64,000 nucleotides of DNA from Paramecium sonneborni. Its lineage: Eukaryota; Ciliophora; Oligohymenophorea; Peniculida; Parameciidae. The number at the start of each line of letters is the position of its first letter. Position 1 is the first letter of the stretch. Position numbers and translations under genes: made by a program. This document shows positions 51,698 to 63,299 of this stretch, piece by piece. The notes below the pieces were generated by a model, which saw nothing but the letters and a program-made list of their open reading frames with translations, did not search any database and was not told the origin of the DNA. The stretch is taken from contig CAJJDN010000100.1 of NCBI GenBank assembly GCA_905182985.1, positions 218,399 to 282,398 of the forward strand. Direction: 5' to 3'.

Positions 51698-54256
51698 TCA
51701 AATCTAATAACCTAGGATTTCAAAGTATTCCTTAATTATATTAACATTATCAGAATATTTTTCAATTAATTAATTGGCGACCTCAGTCATGAATTCATTA
51801 AAGTCTTTAATATCTTGTTCAGGTTTGAAGTATAACTTTTTTAATGAATTGATATCTGAATCATTTAAGAAAAACCCAATGATGTCAACCAATAAATCGA
51901 TTGCAATTGGAGATTCAGCCAAATCATATACTTTATCTTCATTCAAAGCCTAAATATATTATTATTTATTTACCTTTTAAGTGGCCTTTTTTACAATTTC
52001 ATCTTTAGCCTCTGCTTTACTCAACAATTCATAAACCATTTAAGCTCTTTCAATATTTCGCTTTAATAGTCTATCTAAAATTATTATTTAATTCTATACA
52101 TGAAAGAAGTTATTCAAAGAATATTTCAAAGAATTTTTAGATTGCTTCATCTGATGATCCAATTCTTTTTAATTCTTCAAGAAGTTTTGCTTCTTATTAT
52201 TAAGGTTCCATTTTAAAAGTTCCTTATACAAATATTGCCAATTCATTTAAGTCAAATAATTATTACTTTTATGACTATTAATTTGGACTTTTTTCAACAT
52301 AAAGCACTTATTAATTTGCATACTTCTTGTTCTTAGTTTTACTTTGATTATAATTTTGTTCAATAATTTCCTTTTCTTATTCTTGATGAATTGCTTTTAC
52401 ACTCTAAGCTTAATCTTATCGACTATAATGGTCCTTCCAGCCTTGATTTTTCCTTTCTTAAACATTTTCTATTAACATAGAAATTCTTTAGGAAAGCTTA
52501 TATTTTGTGATAAGTAAATTAAATCTAATATATTAAGCAAAGTTGATACATTTCCATAATAATATCGATAGAAAGATTTTTTTCAAGTTTCTTTGATAAA
52601 TAAGTTTTAGTGTCATCTAGGTTCTTGTTTGTTCCATCAAAGAATTATTCAAGATCCTTTTTTAAAACATCAAAATCTTATGTAATTTATCCTTTGTAAG
52701 TTCCACCAACTATAAATTTTTTTTATAAAATTACTTTGATCTAATAATTCAATCAAACCTTCAATGGATTCTTCACTGTTTTCTTGGTTTGGTTAAAATT
52801 AGGCCACATAATCAGAAATTAATTCTCTGATAGCATACTCGACAGCTAAAATTGGTAGTAATTTGGATAAAAATAAGTCTCCAATAAAACGTACATCTAT
52901 TGGTTTTATTTAAGTAAATACTTCCCATAATTTTTTATTTTCTAATTAAATGATATTATTCCCTTTCTTCAGGTTTCATATGAGAAAGATCTTCTTTTTT
53001 ATTCTTTCTATCATCGAATACTGATTGAACTTAATTCAAAAGTTAATTTTTAAATAGTGAAACATTTTTAGATTTTCCATCTTTTTCTTTCTAAATTGTG
53101 AGTTTAGGTTCCTTAATTAAGAGCTAACATAATTTTGTATATAGTTTTCTATATTTGGGTTCGGTTTAAGATTTTTCAATAATTTTTTAAGCCAGATATT
53201 CCAAATAAGTTTAATCTTTATCACTCTAACTAAAAATAAATGGAAAATATAGTTACTTTTCTATGACAATTTTTAGAATGTTTTAAGAAGTCAAATCGAA
53301 ATTATCAGGTGCTAATTGATTTAATCTATATCTAAGTTCCTTAAAGATTATCTCTTTCTATTCTGGAGTTTGATTCAAATTTTAAAAAAAGACTTCTGCC
53401 TACGTTTTCATTTTATCTTTTAATTATTTAGTTTAAATGTCTTCAACTACTCTAACAATAATAATCTTTGGTTGAGCTTCATTTACTGGTTATTCTCTTG
53501 CTCTATCAAATGGTTAAACAGGAGTTGTTCTGTCTGTTTTATTAGTTGAAGGTCTTGGCTATGACTTAATTGTTTATTTATCGTAAGAATTTGGTTTGCC
53601 ATCTTTTCTTTATGAGGGCTTATTTTGTAATTCTTTAATATTAAAGTGTTTCCTTTCTTTCAAAATTTACCACTCTTATTTATCAAAATATCCACTGAAA
53701 TCCTAAATGATTATTTTTAAAATTACATTAATCTTATCAACAAATTTTTTAAGATCCTCTTTAGTATAAGGCTTTGGTTTTTTCAATTCAAGTAATCTTT
53801 GTTATTCTTATTCCTATTCTTGCTTTTTTCTTTCTTCCTCTAATTTCTTTGTTTCCTCTAATTTTTTTAATTTTTCATCAGCCTATCGTTAATTAAATCC
53901 AATACTTATTTTTCTAAATTTTGATCTGGTACAAACATTTGCTTGTTACTTAACACTAGTTTTCTTTTTGGCTTAATTTATGTAGTTGTTGGTGCTTATT
54001 ATTTATCATCTATATTGTTTATTGTTGTGGGGTTTGATTTTTAAGGTTTGTCACTATTGTCCATAAGAGATAAAGAGCCCAAAGTATTTCCTTATCCAAG
54101 AATTGGTTGTTAACCTTATTAAAGTGAAGAAGAGTAATAATTTTATGAATATTATGTAGGATAATATCCTTATTGTGATCGTGTAGATGTGGTCGTTGTA
54201 GGCTCAAAAGGAGCACTCAGCTTTAATTCTTTTTTGGTTGTAAGATTTTGAGACAT
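51698..54256 (-). CDS. Translation initiation factor eIF4G-like, MIF4G domain (full copy)
   Basis: About 830 aa. The Gln/Ser/Thr-rich N-terminus has a basic PKRKLVLSNKQMFVP block, a charged Glu/Lys/Gln helix and YTKEDLKKFVDKI, a possible eIF4E-binding site. A MIF4G domain follows (ELRYRLNQLAPDNFD, KLYTKLCQLLIKEPKL, IMGNVRFIGDLFLSKLLPI). The C-terminal part ends with LIEKYSDNVNIIKEYFEIL and may be MA3-like. eIF4G bridges eIF4E, eIF4A and eIF3 on mRNA. Introns include 51950-51973 (24 nt) and a 25-nt one splitting IMGN. It is convergent with ESS2. Confidence 0.85.
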
Positions 54257-54664
54257 TTTTAAATTTTTTTATGATTTTTTTCACAAATTATTCAAATTTA
54301 ATTAATTCTTTAATAATTAATACCACTATTTATTCAATTTTTTGAATTATTCAATGTAAATCATATCAGTAAAATGACTTCTAAAACATTATGTATTAGT
54401 TTATGAGTATGGTTTCGATGAATATACGTACAATGTTGATTGACCAAATTTTCTATGCTAAAATTATGAAAAAAATTTATTTATTGTGTATTTTAGGTAT
54501 TCAAATCTTATTAAAATATTGGGAATAGGAAAAAGTAAATATTTAAAATTGATCACTTCTAATAATTTATATTAAAATTTAGAAAAAGTCACAAATACTT
54601 AATTAATTATAGAATTTCACTAAAAATTTAAATGTATCATCATAAATTTCGTATTATTTTTATG
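54257..54664. other. eIF4G upstream region, matched by a diverged copy
   Basis: About 400 bp of 5' flank. Pieces such as TCAATGTAAATCATATCAGT (54351-54370) and TCACTTCTAA (54564-54573) recur with changes at 57190-57730, showing an older duplication of this locus. Confidence 0.6.
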
Positions 54665-55059
54665 GTAATAAATATTTATAAAACAACAAAATATCCAACA
54701 AATAAATATAATCAAATCTAATAACCTAGGATTTCAAAGTATTCCTTAATTATATTAACATTATCAGAATATTTTTCAATTAATTAATTGGCGACCTCAG
54801 TCATGAATTCATTAAAGTCTTTAATATCTTGTTCAGGTTTGAAGTATAACTTTTTTAATGAATTGATATCTGAATCATTTAAGAAAAACCCAATGATGTC
54901 AACCAATAAATCGATTGCAATTGGAGATTCAGCCAAATCATATACTTTATCTTCATTCAAAGCCTAAATATATTATTATTTATTTACCTTTTAAGTGGCC
55001 TTTTTTACAATTTCATCTTTAGCCTCTGCTTTACTCAACAATTCATAAACCATTTAAGC
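54665..55059. repeat. Repeated block, short copy 3 (eIF4G 3' end)
   Basis: 395 bp equal to 51651-52045, starting abruptly after unique sequence and ending at the N at 55060. It contains the eIF4G stop (54712-54714) and the last ~100 codons on the minus strand. Confidence 0.88.
54712..55059 (-). CDS. eIF4G C-terminal fragment (short copy)
   Basis: Minus-strand C-terminal end of eIF4G (…EILGYQI), truncated by the gap at 55060. It lies head-on to the start of the full eIF4G gene 450 bp away, so it would be the 3' end of a second, tandem eIF4G. Confidence 0.8.
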
Positions 55060-55060
55060 N
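55060..55060. other. Assembly gap (single N)
   Basis: Single N joining the short eIF4G 3' copy to a third, mid-kinesin copy of the repeated block. The join is not colinear with either neighbour. Confidence 0.95.
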
Positions 55061-55391
55061 AAAATATCCAAAATATTTGTTTGATACATCTGCCATTAAT
55101 GTTTAATTTTGGGATAATGTTGATATAAAGAAGACAGAAGAATAATAAAATAAGAGTGAGATTGAATCATTTTAAAGTTACTTTTAATCTCAATTGAATA
55201 TGAGTAGCAGTCCAATATATTTGGATTTTTAAGGGACAACTTAATAATTAAAGGAGCCATTAAAACATATTTGTTCTCATGAGAAGATTAGTTAATCAAA
55301 GATAGGGAAAGAGAATTACGAACCAATATTGAAAAGAAATTCTAGCTTGGAAGTGTCTGATGAATTAAATTTTCGTAGTTATTTTAGATGA
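55061..55391 (+). CDS. Kinesin C-terminal fragment (copy 3)
   Basis: Last ~110 codons of the kinesin, with no motor, no start and the same stop. Truncated on the left by the gap. Confidence 0.8.
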
Positions 55392-55420
55392 GCAATAATT
55401 AATATACTATTTAAATTAAA

Positions 55421-56518
55421 ATGGGTGATGAATTTCCAGTACCTAAACCTAAAGTAAGAATGGAAGGTAATGTATTAACAGAAGAGGAATACTTGCGAAG
55501 ATTAGAAATAATAATAAAAAGAGACTATTACCCTGAATTATTCAAACTTGATAAAATGAAAAATGAAGATGGGTAATATTTTTAAATAATCAGAAATTAG
55601 AAATCTCGATGAAAATATGTCTTTAAGTCAATTCTTGAGCACTTACACTTCTGATGAAAATGTTACATTAAATCAAATAATAACAAAGAATGATGATTAA
55701 TGGTATTAGAAACATGCATGGATGTTTTAAGTAGAAGAATAACATAAACTTAAATAAGCAGCACTTCAATCAGATAAATTATAGCATATGATAGAAGGAA
55801 ATAGAGAAAATAACATCCAATTAAATGAATACAAAGCTTTGAATCCATTGTATTTTAGAATGGACCCTAGAAATGAAAAGTATAAATAAAATGTATTTAG
55901 ATTACAACCAGCAATCTAAGAACTAAAAGAGACAGACAATTCATTAAATTTATAAAAAGTGGAGATAAAGAATACAAGATTCTCTGATCATCATAAACCT
56001 TTAGAATTTGCAATTAATTAAATAGACCAAAAATTGTAAAAGAGGAAACTTTAAGAATGTTTAAATGCATAGGGTGTTAATGTCTTTTATGGAAGTACTC
56101 CAAATTTGGTTGGAGCCTAAAGGTTTGAAGATGATGACATGTTAGGTCTTTTTTCACCTGCTCCTCAAAATATGAAAACTCCATTGATGACTTGGGGAGA
56201 AATTGGAGAAACTCCAGTCTAATTAGATAGATCTTATATGATTCCTCCAAGTTCTTAAAGAGATAAAGTGGGTTCGAATCTCACTTAATAATTGAATGTT
56301 AAGAAGAGAAATGAATAGAAATAATAAGAAGAGTATGAATTCATTCTATTTTAAGATTACTAAAGAGAAGGTTGAGTTCAATCACACCTCATAGAATTAG
56401 TAGTTCCATTTCCTCTAGAGTCAATTCTGAATAAATTAAGAACTTTTTAGATAGAAGAGGCTCTACCAATCATTTTACTCCCTTAGGCCCTAAGAGCAAG
56501 AACATCAAAAAATAATGA
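55421..56518 (+). CDS. ESS2: ESS2/DGCR14-like splicing factor (copy 3)
   Basis: Third intact copy, shifted 4925 bp from copy 2, with the same introns and no visible difference. If real, the locus has at least two ESS2 genes; if an assembly effect, one. Confidence 0.82.
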
Positions 56519-56622
56519 ATTATATATGGTCGATCTTTTGTTACCTCTAATTAAAATATATATAAAATTTAAATAGTAATAAATATTTATAAAACAACAA
56601 AATATCCAACAAATAAATATAA

Positions 56623-57103
56623 TCAAATCTAATAACCTAGGATTTCAAAGTATTCCTTAATTATATTAACATTATCAGAATATTTTTCAATTAATTAATT
56701 GGCGACCTCAGTCATGAATTCATTAAAGTCTTTAATATCTTGTTCAGGTTTGAAGTATAACTTTTTTAATGAATTGATATCTGAATCATTTAAGAAAAAC
56801 CCAATGATGTCAACCAATAAATCGATTGCAATTGGAGATTCAGCCAAATCATATACTTTATCTTCATTCAAAGCCTAAATATATTATTATTTATTTACCT
56901 TTTAAGTGGCCTTTTTTACAATTTCATCTTTAGCCTCTGCTTTACTCAACAATTCATAAACCATTTAAGCTCTTTCAATATTTCGCTTTAATAGTCTATC
57001 TAAAATTATTATTTAATTCTATACATGAAAGAAGTTATTCAAAGAATATTTCAAAGAATTTTTAGATTGCTTCATCTGATGATCCAATTCTTTTTAATTC
57101 TTC
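56623..57103 (-). CDS. eIF4G C-terminal fragment joined to a diverged 5' remnant
   Basis: The last ~145 codons of eIF4G on the minus strand. Upstream (57104 on) the MIF4G part is missing and only a degenerate piece of the N-terminal region remains, so this copy cannot encode a working factor. Confidence 0.75.
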
Positions 57104-57730
57104 CTAAATTTAATCTGGTACAAATATTTAATGCTTACTAATATTAAACACTAATTATTTTTTTGGTTTAATTTATGTAATTGTTGAGTTATTCAGTGTA
57201 AATCATATCAGTAAATTTTATTCAAAAACATTATTTATTAACCAATTATTAGGATTTAGTTGAACATTTATATATATATCTGTTTATTCAACATTATTTT
57301 TATCAAATTTACTAATAAAGTTATCTTTGATAATAATATTTTTTTGGCTAATATCTCTGAAATTTAATATTATTGTATAAAGAAAGATAAAGTAAAAAAT
57401 CAGAATGATAAATTTATAAATTAACAATACAGAATTCATTTTTTATGTTATTGATCAAAATTACAATGATAATTCTCTAAATTTTCATCTATGTTAAAAT
57501 CTATTGAGAAATCATTTATTTATTGCGTGTTTTATGAATTCAATAATGTTAAATTATACGGGGTAGGAGAAGGTAAATATTTCAAATTAATCACTTCTAA
57601 TTATTTATATTGAAAATTCAGAAAAAAGGAAATTCGTTTAAAATTTAGAAAATAAGTCAGAAATACATCGATAGTTAAAAATTTCATAAAGCATTTAAAT
57701 TTATGATCATAACTTTCGATAAATGACTCA
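57104..57730 (-). pseudogene. Diverged remnant of eIF4G 5' end and upstream region
   Basis: Shares blocks with 53917-54660: CTAAATTTAATCTGGTACAA here against CTAAATTTTGATCTGGTACA at 53917; GTTTAATTTATGTAATTGTT against a near-match at 53974; TCAGTGTAAATCATATCAGT against 54351-54370; and ATCACTTCTAAT near 57590 against 54563. The match is interrupted: about 1.7 kb of eIF4G (52179-53916) and further pieces are missing, and point changes are frequent. Old deletion-bearing duplicate of the eIF4G 5' region. Confidence 0.7.
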
Positions 57731-58012
57731 TAAAGATTGATTTTTCTTGAGAGTTGGTTGTAAAGATGTCAAGATATCAACATTGAGTGAGATTAAGTAG
57801 TAAAGAAAAAAATGAAAATATTATCCTAGAATGTTATAAAATGACTTATTAAATGATTAACAATTGTCTGAAATAATATTCATTCAAAAATATATTATAA
57901 TAATGATAAATTATTATGTAAAAATGAAGATAAACAATATAGAATATCTTTGATATTATTATAAAATGCTGAGTACATATTTATATAGTTTAAATAATCA
58001 TATGTAAGATGT

Positions 58013-58983
58013 TCAAGCATCTTATGGGTATTAGTCAAATTAAATAATTTAAAGTCCTTAGAATTATGGTGCACAAGATTTTCTTCTCTATCTAGGACTC
58101 CTAGGACTTGCGTTTTGAGGAGGTTGTTATGGTATGTTAATAATAGTTCCAACCTTATCTGTACTATTTTCTTTTTGGTAATTTTGAAATACCCATTAAA
58201 CAATGGTTTCAACTGTTAAACTGTGCATTACTTTAGCAATAAGATAAATAATTAGGACGATTGAAATAACTCCTAATAAAGTAATAGCTGCTGCTAAGCC
58301 AACATTAGAAAAACCTACAAATACTCCTAAAATTGCAGCACCAGCTATCTGCAACAAAATTATAAAGATTAGTATAAGCCAGCAAGCTTTTTAATGCTTT
58401 GGGACCTCATAAATTATGGAAGAATGAACTTCCTCTTAAAAGTGAACTTTCATAGATATCTTATGTTGACAAACTTCACATTTAATCTGATATATTATAA
58501 TCATAAATCGCTTACATCATTTTTATAAACCTTTTCAACACCATTCTTTAAAAGAATCCAATTTTTAAAGCATTCCTCATGTACATATTTTGCTGTCCCA
58601 CTGCACATACAAGGATATATGAATCTTGATGTTTCTTCTTCCATTGAGCAAATTCGGCATTACTCTAAAAGAAGTAATTTTATTATCTTACTTCCTTTTT
58701 TTGACCTAGCCAATTAGATTGGATCCATTTCATTTACGTATATATTACACCATACCATCTTCTTTCTTTCATTATCCTAATAATGTCAAATAGCAACAAA
58801 AGTTACTTTCATTTTATAAGTTTTCTTTATTCCTTTTTTATAAATTTCCCTTCTTGGAGAAGGGTTAAGGCTTTAAAGGGTTGGAGGAAGACATTCTTCA
58901 GGAATTAATTATTGAGATTGGTTTAACTTCGAGAATTTTTGAGGTGGTGATTAGCCTACTATTCTAGCCTCAGAAATATTCAT
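58013..58983 (-). CDS. RING-CH (MARCH-type) membrane ubiquitin ligase
   Basis: About 294 aa. A RING-CH finger CRICSMEEE ... YPCMCSGTAKYVHEECFKNW ... CEVCQHKI has the C4HC3 spacing. Two membrane segments follow (CWLILIFIILLQIAGAAIL and AAAITLLGVISIVLIIYLIA), then a Pro/Arg-rich tail. MARCH ligases ubiquitinate membrane proteins for trafficking or degradation. Introns: 30 nt after KMK (contains TGA), 27 nt before QCRIC (stop-free) and 29 nt before IKCEVC. The N-terminus is Ser/Pro-rich and unlike known MARCH proteins. Confidence 0.87.
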
Positions 58984-59690
58984 TTACCTGTATATTATTT
59001 TTTTAAATTCTCTATATTAACTACGTATGAATTTATTTATTATAATCTGCTTAAATCTTAATTTAATTTATTGATAATGGAATATTGTGCATTGTATAGG
59101 CTATTTTCAAAATATAAGAGCGCGATCAAATTCAGGATTTGACAAATCAATTTCCATGAAAATATCGTACCAAATGCTAAAATTTATTTATTCCCTCATT
59201 ATTCTAGTTTTTATGATGGGTTTATTTTTAAAAATGCATCGAATTATAATTTTTGTGAAAATATCTCAAATTAATATAAAAATATCAAATTTCTTTCGAT
59301 TAAAAGATAAATATAGATTCTACATTTCCATCAGAAATTAATAGGAAATTTTATTATTATAATAATTTTTTTTGGTCCTCTATCACAAAAGTTTTGAAAG
59401 AGAGTAACATTAAATTAAGTCATGAGGAGATTTCTTATTCAATCCAAAAGATTTAGTTAACTTAATGTGAAACAATTAAAATTGGATGCATAAAATGTCT
59501 TAAAAGAATTTGAATTTTCAATTAGGTTAAATTTTAAACTTTTTGTTTTAATAAGCAAATCTATTTGTATTTTGATTCAAACATACATGAGCATTATAAA
59601 AAACAGGATTTATACTTTAAGAACTTAATATTGTATGCTGGGCATTTGACAATTAAAAATTTATTATTTAACACATGTATTATTAAAATA
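58984..59690. other. AT-rich intergenic region
   Basis: About 700 bp between divergent genes. An 84-codon plus-strand frame at 59087-59341 reads only in the standard code and looks like chance. No supported feature. Confidence 0.5.
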
Positions 59691-60672
59691 ATGTAATTAA
59701 TCTTTGATGACACTTAGATCCATAAAAATCCTGAATAAGTATCAATGATAAATTGATTAGTTAAGAAGGGAAAAGTTAGATATTAAAATAAAGACGATTA
59801 AAGCAGATTTAGCTCCAGGAGTTGTGAAGTACATGATGAAGACTAAAAATAATGAGAAATTATAAACTCCTCTTCATAATGCTGAGTATCATCATCCTTA
59901 CTCTAAACCATAACTTACATACTTAAGAACTTTCTAAAAGATGGATATGGAGCCTCCAGTCTAATTGGATGAGATAAGAGAAGAAAAATGGACCATTCTA
60001 TCAAAAAATTGTAGGAACATTTTAGAGAAATCAAGAATTAGTTTAGGAAAACCAAATTAATCTCACTTTTTTAGGCGAAATTCAAATGAATAAGTTCCTA
60101 GTCCTCAAAAATAAACAAAAAATAATAATAAATTTTTAACAAGAAGATAATCTATAGACTTAAGAATAGAAGACATTAAATCTTCTTAGTAATCTCCTGT
60201 AGAATAAAAGGATATTTCTCCAACACCTTTGGGAATAAAAATGGATCCCTTCTTTGTTAGATTTAAGAAATATTATAAAAAAATTGGAATTAATTAAGAC
60301 GAATAGCCTAAACCTTAAAAGAACAAGTTTAAAAAACTTTACAAAAATTCTTATTCTTAAGATAAAATATACAAAGTCAATTCTCCTTAAAGATAAAACT
60401 AAAGCTCTATTTTTTTTCCATATGTTTAATGTTCTCCTTTAGCAACTTAAAATTGTGGGTTTTAGAAAAAGAAAACCTAATAACAATATTTGTAGGATAT
60501 TTTAAGTTTATGTAACATGGCATAGAATTTTTAAGCAGAGATGAAAAAAGATGACACCTAAAATTATTGTGAATTAAATTAAAAGGTAGAATATATAAGA
60601 TCTGAATTAAATAAGTATCATAGTATGATAAATAATGATTAGGATTCTACAGATAATATTGAAATAAAATGA
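59691..60672 (+). CDS. Basic protein, unknown
   Basis: 319 aa with one 22-nt intron (59739-59760) that removes a TGA. It is rich in Lys, Gln, Asn and Ser, with Pro-containing stretches (QVPSPQKQTK, ISPTPLGIKMDPFF) and a short helix near the C-terminus. The conserved-looking core is around YMMKTKNNEKLQTPLHNAEY. No domain recognised. Ends 32 bp from the convergent eIF6 gene. Confidence 0.6.
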
Positions 60673-60704
60673 TCTAAATAATATTAATCAACATAATTTT
60701 TATA

Positions 60705-61519
60705 TCATTCCAACTCTTACATCATATCTTAACGAATTTACACTTCCATACTTTACTTATTTTTATCCTATAATTTGAAGATTTTTTCAATCACTGTGAT
60801 TTCTGTAGATGTTGTATCCAATCCTAAAGATTTTAATTATAATTGTACCACAAAAAGCAGCAACATCATTAACAACAAGACCTGATGCTATAATATCACT
60901 ACCTCTGTTTACAGTTCCTGCACACAAAGGAATTTATAATAAATTAGCTAATTCATCTAGTTCTTCAACTGTTGTTAATGGATGGACTAATCCTCCTTAA
61001 TTATTAAAACAACAATAAGTTCCAACTAACACTTGTTATGCAACAGTAGTTCTGAACACTTCTACTCCTAAAGTATCAGCAATGATTTCTTCTGTCTCTT
61101 TATCTAAATCAGAATGTATTAAAGCAACATAATCATTACAAGCCACACAATTACCTAATGCAGATAATTTTTCTTCAACTCTTTTTACCTAAAAAAATTT
61201 ATATTAATTTTTACTTTAACTTCATCTGGCAATGAATTTCTTATTTACTTGAGTTCTTAGTCAGTACATGTGTTTGGTACCAATAATCCATTTTTATTTC
61301 CTGTTCAATTAAAACATATTATATACCTGCTGTCAATCTTCCAATAATTCTTGTTCCTCCAATTGAACAATGAATTACAGGCATACTTAATCCAAGTTCA
61401 GATTCAAAAACTGAATAGAAATTCTCGCTTCCTCCAAGTGCAACAAGACAATAAGCATTTGTAAGTTTAGAAAAAACACCAATATCATTGGAGTTTTCAA
61501 ATTAACATCTATTTGCCAT
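60705..61519 (-). CDS. EIF6: Translation initiation factor eIF6
   Basis: 245 aa with introns at 61301-61326, 61189-61214 and 60824-60848. Clear eIF6 blocks: [87 protein letters not shown] and [20 protein letters not shown]. eIF6 binds the 60S subunit, is needed for its assembly in the nucleolus, and blocks early joining to 40S. The last intron sits inside AFCG-LDTT. Confidence 0.96.
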
Positions 61520-62051
61520 GAATGAGTTTTATAAAAATATTCTTTATTAAAATAATTATCAAATTATTACAAATAATTATTTCTTTTTAAAATGATTTCT
61601 ATTTAATAAATTTGATAAAATAAAAAAAACATGTTTAAACTCTTTCATTCTACAAATATAATATCTATTAATATATTATAAAAGGAATTTATAAGAAAGA
61701 AAATCAATATTAATTTTAATTCAATGTTAACAATTTTTTGTTCTTTCTCAATTTAAATGGATATAAGTTATACTATGTTTTGGAGGTAGGAAAGAATTAT
61801 TGAGAAGCTAAAATTCACAGAGTATAATAGTTTAATAAAAAGAATTAATATTTATAACTTCCATTTTATACTATTAAGAAAATTTCAATAGTATTTATAA
61901 TCAAATTTAGAAAGTTATTTGTAAAATTATCACAAAGATGTATCAGAATTTAATTTTATTACTTTTGTATTTATGTAGGATATCAAAAGATGGGTTTTAA
62001 AGAGCTCATATAAATATTCTAAGAATAGTTATTTTTTTAAATAATATTAAT
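61520..62051. other. Intergenic between divergent genes
   Basis: 532 bp, AT-rich. A plus-strand ATG at 61939 gives a short frame without protein-like content. Promoter region of eIF6 and the Myb gene. Confidence 0.55.
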
Positions 62052-63215
62052 ATGGTGAACTAATATCATGCAGAAACAAAAAAGAAACGAAAGCCTTGGA
62101 TAATCCAAGTATTTTATTAAAATATTTAAAAGGAAGATAAGCTTCTAAAAAAATTAGTGAAAAAATTCTAAAATGAAAGACTTGCATGGAAGAAAATTTC
62201 TTAAACTTTAAAATAGCATGGGTTTAATCGTGATACAAAGGCTTGTAGAGAAAGGTTTTCTAATCATCTTGATAACAGTTATAATAAAACAGATTTAACA
62301 GATGGGGAAATAGATTAACTTTTCGATTTGATTGAGGTTTATGGAAATAAATGGGTATATAAATGTATATAAATATAGACATATATTGCGGAATAATTAA
62401 ATAATAGAACAGACTAAGACATAAAGAATAAGTTTTATGCACATGTTAAGAAAATAATTCGTCGACTAATTAAGGCTGCTTATAAGACAACTGAAAGTAT
62501 TTATTTAGATTAATTAGGTTCCATAATAATTGCTAAAATCCAACCCTTATTGATTTCTAGCATATATTGTCATGATGATGAAGAAAATGATAAAATATTA
62601 AGAATAGATGATGAGATGAAGATTCTATTTAAATACTTAATACGAAATAATAAAAAGATTGAAGTTGGAGTCAAAGTGGACGACTCTACAATAGATAAGG
62701 TTAAAATTATAATGAATTATCTTGGTGAGTAAAAGTAAAGAAATATCATAAATTTAGTGATATTTATATTAAAAAGAAAATTAATAAGTAGGCTTAGAAA
62801 GTTCAGCTTAAGAAATTGAAACAGAAGAGAAACCTTAAAGTTTAACTGGGGTTAAATAAGTAATAAAGAATAATTGACAAGATATAAAAGAGGCAACCTA
62901 TTTTTACAACAAAGAATGTCAAGATAGAAAAGTTTTTATTTTCTTAGAATCCAGTACAAAAGGAATAAATGTCTATGCCTTGTTTTGATTTTAAATCATT
63001 AGAAAATATGTATTCATTTTAGCCATTTATAAATCCAATAATAACGACTGCTTCTTTTTATTGGAGACAGCCATCTAATCTCTTTTCAATGGATCCAATG
63101 TTATCTAATGTAAGAAATAGAATATATATATTTATAGAATTTTCTGTTCAGTTATTAAGGGAATTAAAATTAATATAGATTATGGTCAGAGAAATATAAA
63201 GTAACACCAGATTGA
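62052..63215 (+). CDS. Myb-like (R2R3-type) DNA-binding protein
   Basis: 354 aa with introns at 62109-62132, 62355-62378, 62735-62757 and 63110-63137. Two Myb/SANT repeats: KPWIIQEDKLLKKLVKKF ... RDTKACRERFSNHL and LTDGEIDQLFDLIEVYGNKW ... NNRTDQDIKNKFYAHVKKI. The usual three Trp per repeat are partly replaced, as in many protist Mybs. A helical middle and a Ser/Phe/Pro-rich tail follow. Probably a sequence-specific transcription regulator. Confidence 0.88.
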
Positions 63216-63299
63216 TCAAAATTTTATATTTTAATAAATGTTTGTTTTTAAAAATATTATTTATTAAATTCTATTTCTTTAAAAAAACAAATAAAAAAG

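Larger units (their letters stand above)
49970..52178. repeat. Repeated block, copy 2
   Basis: Exact continuation copy of 47760-49968 as far as I compared. Unlike copy 1 it runs on into a complete eIF4G gene at 52179. It starts with a 5'-truncated kinesin tail (to the stop at 50464-50466). Confidence 0.9.
55061..57103. repeat. Repeated block, copy 4 (kinesin tail, ESS2, eIF4G 3' end)
   Basis: 2043 bp equal to 50136-52178 (offset 4925). At its right end the sequence leaves eIF4G at exactly the same point as copy 1 (...AATTCTTC), but continues into a diverged remnant of the eIF4G 5' region. Confidence 0.9.
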
